A stretch of 31,023 nt of DNA from the NCBI GenBank assembly GCA_002429085.1, contig DIYR01000030.1:1-31023 (forward strand), in the 5' to 3' direction. The position numbers and the translations under genes are program-made. Numbering within the stretch: the stretch's first letter is position 1; each line of letters starts with the position of its first letter. The DNA is from Flavobacteriales bacterium UBA6049. GTDB lineage: Bacteria > Bacteroidota > Bacteroidia > Flavobacteriales_G > Salibacteraceae. This document shows positions 27,297-31,023 of the stretch, piece by piece. Under the pieces are notes generated by a model that had not been told where the DNA came from, searched no databases, and worked only from the letters and a program-made list of their open reading frames with translations.

Positions 27297-28313
27297 TTAA
27301 ATACATTGTGTTTTTATAGATGGGCCAAAGAGCTTCTTTAGGGCATTCAGGCTTTGATCATGTTGGTTATTCAGGTCATAATGAATAGCAACTGCCATGT
27401 AGTCACGAGCTTGTTGAAACCATGTGGCTAGCTCATCCATTTTATAAGCTGGCCATTTGGCAACAAGATTATTGGTGGCATCCATGGGGTCGATTACCTG
27501 CCAGTGAGATGTACGCTCATCAGTACCTCCATTTTCAAAGTAGATAGGTCTTCTGTTTCGAGTTACATCAGCTAAGTAGCTAAACCACTGGTATAGCATT
27601 TCTGCATAGTTGTTTTTGACTGCGGTTTGGAGGTAGGCTTTAGCACAGAGTAAGTCCAGTAAAAAACTGGGAACTTTGTCTTGACCGCTATCATTGCGAA
27701 ATACATGTGAAGAAATTTGCTGATGGTATCGCCACCATTTCACTAACCGCAAGCCGTTATTGAAATGAATGTACTTTCCTCTGCGGTTAAGTGCTCTTAC
27801 AAATTCTATATGCCCTTGAATGGAGGTGGTACGTTCTTCCCGATCAATACGAATGAGTCTTTGAATGCTGGAATGAGGGGTCTTGATGATCGGAACGATA
27901 TCAAAACTCAGTTTATGCTTTAGGATTCTCAGTGTAGCAGAACTTTTCGTGTGATCTACTAGGTGTTCGTTCCAGCGCTGTTTGAGGTAACGTTTAAAAT
28001 CTGGAATAGGGCTACGCTGAATGGCGTTACCTGTAGCATCCTGATTTTCTAAAATGAAGGCGATATCAATGTCCTGACCTTCTACCTCACTTCCACCCGT
28101 CATATATCTCCTTAACCCAGTATGTTTGGCATAAGAGCCAGCATATTGAACCGTAGTAACCTTATACCCATCAGCTAGTGCTAGCATGGAAACTACATCG
28201 CGTATCTCTTCAAAAAATGCTTTGATCTGTGGATCTTCTTCTCTTTCTGGAGCGATGAATTCCACAAAATATTTCAATCGCTTTTGAATAATGGATGGAG
28301 ACATTGAACTCAT
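27297..28313 (-). CDS. CD-NTase 1 (second-messenger synthase, paralogue)
   Basis: A 338-residue CD-NTase colinear with the next gene. It has GS at 59-60 (YAGSYAKHTGLRRY), Asp81/Asp83 (GQDIDIAF) and Asp138 (SFDIVPII), then LRLVKWWRYHQQ, VPSFLLDLL and IDPMDATNNLV. Both copies begin with an almost identical (K/R)RxKxFVEFIAPE element and end with LFG(S/P)SIKTQ. Both active sites are intact, so neither is a decayed copy. It overlaps the caspase gene by ATGA. The tandem pair arose by an old duplication, since identity is clear but far from complete. It may form a heterodimer or make a different product from CD-NTase 2; this is inferred. Confidence 0.84.
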   Translation of the reverse strand: MSSMSPSIIQKRLKYFVEFIAPEREEDPQIKAFFEEIRDVVSMLALADGYKVTTVQYAGSYAKHTGLRRYMTGGSEVEGQDIDIAFILENQDATGNAIQRSPIPDFKRYLKQRWNEHLVDHTKSSATLRILKHKLSFDIVPIIKTPHSSIQRLIRIDREERTTSIQGHIEFVRALNRRGKYIHFNNGLRLVKWWRYHQQISSHVFRNDSGQDKVPSFLLDLLCAKAYLQTAVKNNYAEMLYQWFSYLADVTRNRRPIYFENGGTDERTSHWQVIDPMDATNNLVAKWPAYKMDELATWFQQARDYMAVAIHYDLNNQHDQSLNALKKLFGPSIKTQCI

Positions 28314-29278
28314 GATGGCAAGCGGTTTTTCTGAAACAATTCAAGAAAAAAGTGCCCCATTGGTGTGATCTCACATGCCTCCGATAGAATAGCAGCTTCA
28401 TATACGGTGTGATTATTTGTACAGCGAATCAAACCTGCTTGCTGAAATGCATTCAATTGAGCAAACCGATTCACGCTCCTTTCCTTACTAGGGTTTACTT
28501 GAAGATCTTTTGGCTTGAGCTGAAGGGATTTTCGATCTTTAAAAAAGGCACGACTGATGAGAGATGTTAATAGTTCTTTGGTAACCTGTGGTTCGCAGTT
28601 TCGCAAGACAGGCATCTCAGTAACATAACTCTTAAAAACAGGACGTTGCTGCCAAGAGCTTAATACAGTATCTGCTATGTTATACAAACTGGCTGATGTA
28701 ACCCGGCCCAAGGCGTCAGCAGCAGCACCCTCAAGGCCTTGGATAAGTACTTTTGTAAACTGTCCATGTTGAGGTCCTTCTTGTGCTACATCATCGTTTC
28801 GGGTAGCCGCTAGAAGAGTTACATTTTCTGGTAAGGAAGCTAATAATCGACCTTCAGACTCTTGTTGTGCAAATGCAGCAGCATAGCAGCAATCAAAAAT
28901 GAGTGTGATATGCGGAATTGATGAAGCTTTGAGTTGGTCTTTCAGCCATTCCATAGAAACACCCAAATCTTCTTTTGTGTAATCTCTCCCAACTAGGTAG
29001 CCTCCGTTAGTATTTACATAGCCATGACCCGAGAAATAGATTAAAGCATGGTGTGCAGCTCGCTGTGGGAACAATAATTTTTCAATCTGGGTTCTAAGCT
29101 GCTCACAGGTGATGTTGAGCTTGAGATGTGCATCAAAGTTGCTATCCCCATTTTCATGCTTGGTAAGCAACTCATGCATTCGGGTGGCATCATTTTCACA
29201 ACTTCTAAGTTTTGCCTTCGGGTTATCATAATTGTTGATACCGATAATAAGTGCTTTACCTTGCTTGTTTAACGCCAT
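28310..29278 (-). CDS. caspase-like (peptidase C14) protein
   Basis: A 322-residue protein. Residues 5-225 are a caspase/metacaspase fold. It opens KALIIGINNYDNP and LRSCENDATRM. The catalytic His85 is in YFSGHGY, and the catalytic Cys (C131 of FDCCYA, after the usual Asp129) is present, so the dyad is intact. Residues 235-322 are a separate, partly winged-helix-like tail (LLTSLISRAFF ... FAQLNAFQQAGLIRC ... ITPMGHFFLELF). No signal peptide or membrane helix is present, so it acts in the cytoplasm. Caspase-like proteases serve as killing or processing effectors in several bacterial immune systems. It is the first gene of the operon, with an ATGA overlap to CD-NTase 1. Whether it cleaves cell proteins or a system component is not visible. 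Confidence 0.85.
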   Translation of the reverse strand: MALNKQGKALIIGINNYDNPKAKLRSCENDATRMHELLTKHENGDSNFDAHLKLNITCEQLRTQIEKLLFPQRAAHHALIYFSGHGYVNTNGGYLVGRDYTKEDLGVSMEWLKDQLKASSIPHITLIFDCCYAAAFAQQESEGRLLASLPENVTLLAATRNDDVAQEGPQHGQFTKVLIQGLEGAAADALGRVTSASLYNIADTVLSSWQQRPVFKSYVTEMPVLRNCEPQVTKELLTSLISRAFFKDRKSLQLKPKDLQVNPSKERSVNRFAQLNAFQQAGLIRCTNNHTVYEAAILSEACEITPMGHFFLELFQKNRLPS

Positions 29279-29408
29279 TATTGTTTGTTCTAATCTGATT
29301 TTACTTCAGCAAACTTGGCTACAAGCACCTGTTTTCACCCTACCTGTATTTTGTGAAAATCAAGCATAAAAAACTGTGGTATTTGGGGAGTAGACACTGA
29401 TAGTAACA
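29279..29408 (-). promoter_or_regulatory. leader and probable promoter of the defence operon
   Basis: About 130 bases between the caspase start and the terminator of the response-regulator gene. Because that terminator blocks read-through, the operon needs its own promoter here. TATGCTTG (minus strand, about 29363-29370) is close to the Bacteroidota -7 form TAnnTTTG, but no matching -33 TTTG is seen at the right spacing. The bases before the start codon are A-rich (AACAAACAATA), as is common in this phylum. Confidence 0.4.
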
Positions 29409-29442
29409 ATAAAAAAGCCGAAAGTACTTATGACTTCCGGCT
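29409..29442 (-). terminator. Rho-independent terminator of the two-component operon
   Basis: Read on the minus strand, AGCCGGAAGT and ACTTTCGGCT form a 10-bp stem with one G-T wobble around a 7-base loop (29426-29432), followed by a T-run. It lies 30 bases after the response-regulator stop. Confidence 0.85.
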
Positions 29443-29472
29443 GTAAGTTTTTGATGAATCTTGTTAGATTTA

Positions 29473-30120
29473 CTAATCTGTATAGTATCCATTTTTAACT
29501 GCAAAACGTACCAGAACTTGTACATTTTTAGCCTGCAATTTTTCCATTAAACTTTTCTTATGAGATTCAACTGTACTGGGAGAACGAGAAATTCTATCTG
29601 CAATTTCTTTAACCAATAAGCCTTCAGCCAATAAGGTTAACACTTCCTCTTCCTTCTCGGTAAGTTGCATCCTTTTCAATTCATCTTCTAATACTTCTTT
29701 AGTCAAATGAGATTCAAACACTATATCACGAATATCATTCGGAAAGTAGATTTCTCCTTCTACTAATGTTTTTATGGCTTTAACGACATCTTTACCTGTT
29801 CTATTTTTCATCAAATAGCCCTTTGCCTGCAATTGCATGGCCATTTTAATTCGGTCTGCATCATTGTGCATGGTAAGCATCAACACTTTAACTTCAGAAT
29901 GTTCTTTTCGAATCAATCGCAGTGTTTCTATACCATCCATTTCTGGCATAGAAATATCTAGAATGACTACATCTGGTTGATTCTTCTTGAGTAACTCAAT
30001 GGCTTGTATCCCATTTTCAGCAGTACCCATAATTTCAATTTCTTCGCCAGAGTCTTCGATGGTTTGTATGAGGCTTTCAATAACGATCTTATGATCGTCT
30101 ACAATAATGATTTTAATCAT
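29473..30120 (-). CDS. NarL/LuxR-family response regulator
   Basis: A 215-residue two-component regulator. The receiver domain (1-122) has the acidic pocket Asp8-Asp9, phospho-acceptor Asp55 in VVILDISMPEMDG, Thr83 and Lys105. A LuxR-type helix-turn-helix at about 148-212 (LTEKEEEVLTLLAEGLLVKEIADRI ... STVESHKKSLMEKL) binds DNA. The start lies 10 bases after the stop of the histidine kinase gene, so the two are an operon and very likely partners. The regulated genes are unknown. A terminator separates it from the defence operon. Confidence 0.93.
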   Translation of the reverse strand: MIKIIIVDDHKIVIESLIQTIEDSGEEIEIMGTAENGIQAIELLKKNQPDVVILDISMPEMDGIETLRLIRKEHSEVKVLMLTMHNDADRIKMAMQLQAKGYLMKNRTGKDVVKAIKTLVEGEIYFPNDIRDIVFESHLTKEVLEDELKRMQLTEKEEEVLTLLAEGLLVKEIADRISRSPSTVESHKKSLMEKLQAKNVQVLVRFAVKNGYYTD

Positions 30121-30130
30121 AATGGTTCTA

Positions 30131-31023
30131 TTATTTCAAGGGTATTCTTAGAACGGCTTTAGTACCCAACCCAACTTTTGTAATTAATTCAAAGCTTCCT
30201 CGAAGCTTTTCGGCTCTATCATGTGCATTTCTTATACCACGGCCATGCTGTTGTCTAGATTCATACTCGAAACCTTTACCATTATCAATAACCTGTAAAA
30301 CCAATAACTCTTGTTCTGTTTTGAGCTCTACATTTACTTCGGAAGCTTTTGCATGGCGCAATACATTTTCTATTAAAAGCCGAGCAACTGCCATTACCTC
30401 ACTTTGAACTGTTGAATTAATTGGTGGCAATTCTGCTTTTCTAAAGTGAATAGTAATAGCACCTGTTTCATTAATTAGTTGAGTGTATGATTCTATTTCC
30501 CTTTCTAAAGCACGTGCCTTTAACCTTCTATTTTGCAAGTCGTGAGATATGCTCCTCAAGTCGTTACATGATTCTTCAAGCAAGCCTTCTACTTTCCCGA
30601 ATCGTTGTTCTATATCCGAATTTTCAGAAGTAACTTTCTTTCGAATTCCCTCTACATATGTTTGAACCACGGCCAGTTTACTCCCTAAGCTATCATGCAA
30701 TTCTTGACCAATTTTAAAACTCGTTTCTGTATTGGTTTCTATTTGAGTTTTCAGCATTTGCTGATCGATACTTGTGAGTAATGTTCTCACTTTTTCGTCA
30801 CTCTTTTTTTTCTCTTCTAATGCAACCGCCTTTAAACGAATCGTTCTATTGCGCATTAATAAATAGGAAACACCTCCTATCAATAGAATTATTAAAATAA
30901 CTATGGTAAGATTCCTATTTTGATTTTGAGCTTTCTGTCGTTGAATTTCAGTTTGTTGGAGTTGATTTTGCTGTTGAAGTAATTGATTATCTCTTTTATT
31001 CACTTCCATTTCGGCTAAAGAGA
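30131..31023 (-). CDS. sensor histidine kinase, HisKA_3 type, 5' end missing
   Basis: C-terminal part of a kinase that enters from the right edge. The frame stays open to the last base, so the Met at 31007-31009 is internal and not a start. Counting from that Met, a Gln-rich coiled coil (5-32) is followed by one membrane helix (about 34-52). Then comes the dimerisation/phosphorylation helix with His105 in GQELHDSLGSKLA, and an HATPase domain (N-box NVLRHAKAS, DNGKGFEY, GRGIRNAHDRAEKLRG). The usual layout in Bacteroidota has TPR repeats upstream of such a coiled coil, but these are outside the window. It is expected to phosphorylate the response regulator downstream. Confidence 0.9.
   Translation of the reverse strand, partial: SLAEMEVNKRDNQLLQQQNQLQQTEIQRQKAQNQNRNLTIVILIILLIGGVSYLLMRNRTIRLKAVALEEKKKSDEKVRTLLTSIDQQMLKTQIETNTETSFKIGQELHDSLGSKLAVVQTYVEGIRKKVTSENSDIEQRFGKVEGLLEESCNDLRSISHDLQNRRLKARALEREIESYTQLINETGAITIHFRKAELPPINSTVQSEVMAVARLLIENVLRHAKASEVNVELKTEQELLVLQVIDNGKGFEYESRQQHGRGIRNAHDRAEKLRGSFELITKVGLGTKAVLRIPLK

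Noticed and set aside
29473..31023. Two-component genes as regulators of the defence operon
   Set aside because: They are ordinary NarL/HisKA_3 partners closed by a strong terminator before the operon; adjacency alone is not evidence.

Overview
The window looks like Bacteroidota, probably a marine or freshwater relative of the Flavobacteriales/Cytophagales. The evidence is a secreted repeat protein with SprB-type repeats and a C-terminal type IX secretion sorting domain, a DUF5916 outer-membrane protein, a PgpH-like 7TM-HD phosphohydrolase, AT-rich intergenic regions, and starts without strong Shine-Dalgarno sequences. The exact genus cannot be told from the sequence.

Left part (1-8351) is ordinary chromosome. 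It holds the 5' end of a thiolase (minus strand), a divergent 7TM-HD phosphohydrolase, tRNA-Ser(GCT) with a terminator, a 995-residue secreted repeat protein with its own terminator, and a convergent DUF5916 protein.

Central part (about 8484-29278) is a defence island. At its left end is a two-gene unit (a 2TM SLATT-like protein plus a 42-residue proline-rich microprotein). Next to it is an oppositely oriented HARE-HTH protein with a restriction-endonuclease-like C-terminus. The core is an 11-gene minus-strand operon with overlapping or closely spaced genes. In order of transcription it reads: caspase-like protease; two paralogous CD-NTases; HORMA protein; TRIP13-like AAA+ ATPase; SAVED protein with an unassigned C-terminal half; DUF1998 superfamily-2 helicase; SNF2-type helicase; large adenine-specific DNA methyltransferase; 42-residue proline-rich microprotein; GIY-YIG protein. 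The first half is a recognisable type III CBASS signalling core (CD-NTase/HORMA/TRIP13 plus a SAVED cyclic-oligonucleotide receptor). The second half resembles class 1 DISARM (DrmD-like SNF2 helicase, DrmMI-like methylase, DrmA/DrmB-like DUF1998 helicase). A proposed working model, which is inference only: DNA-modification proteins mark or inspect DNA, HORMA/TRIP13 gates second-messenger synthesis by the two CD-NTases, the messenger is read by the SAVED protein, and the caspase or another component acts as effector.

Right part (29409-31023) returns to ordinary genes: a NarL-type response regulator and its HisKA_3 sensor kinase, cut by the window edge. A strong terminator separates them from the defence operon. 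No integrase, transposase or CRISPR array was seen.
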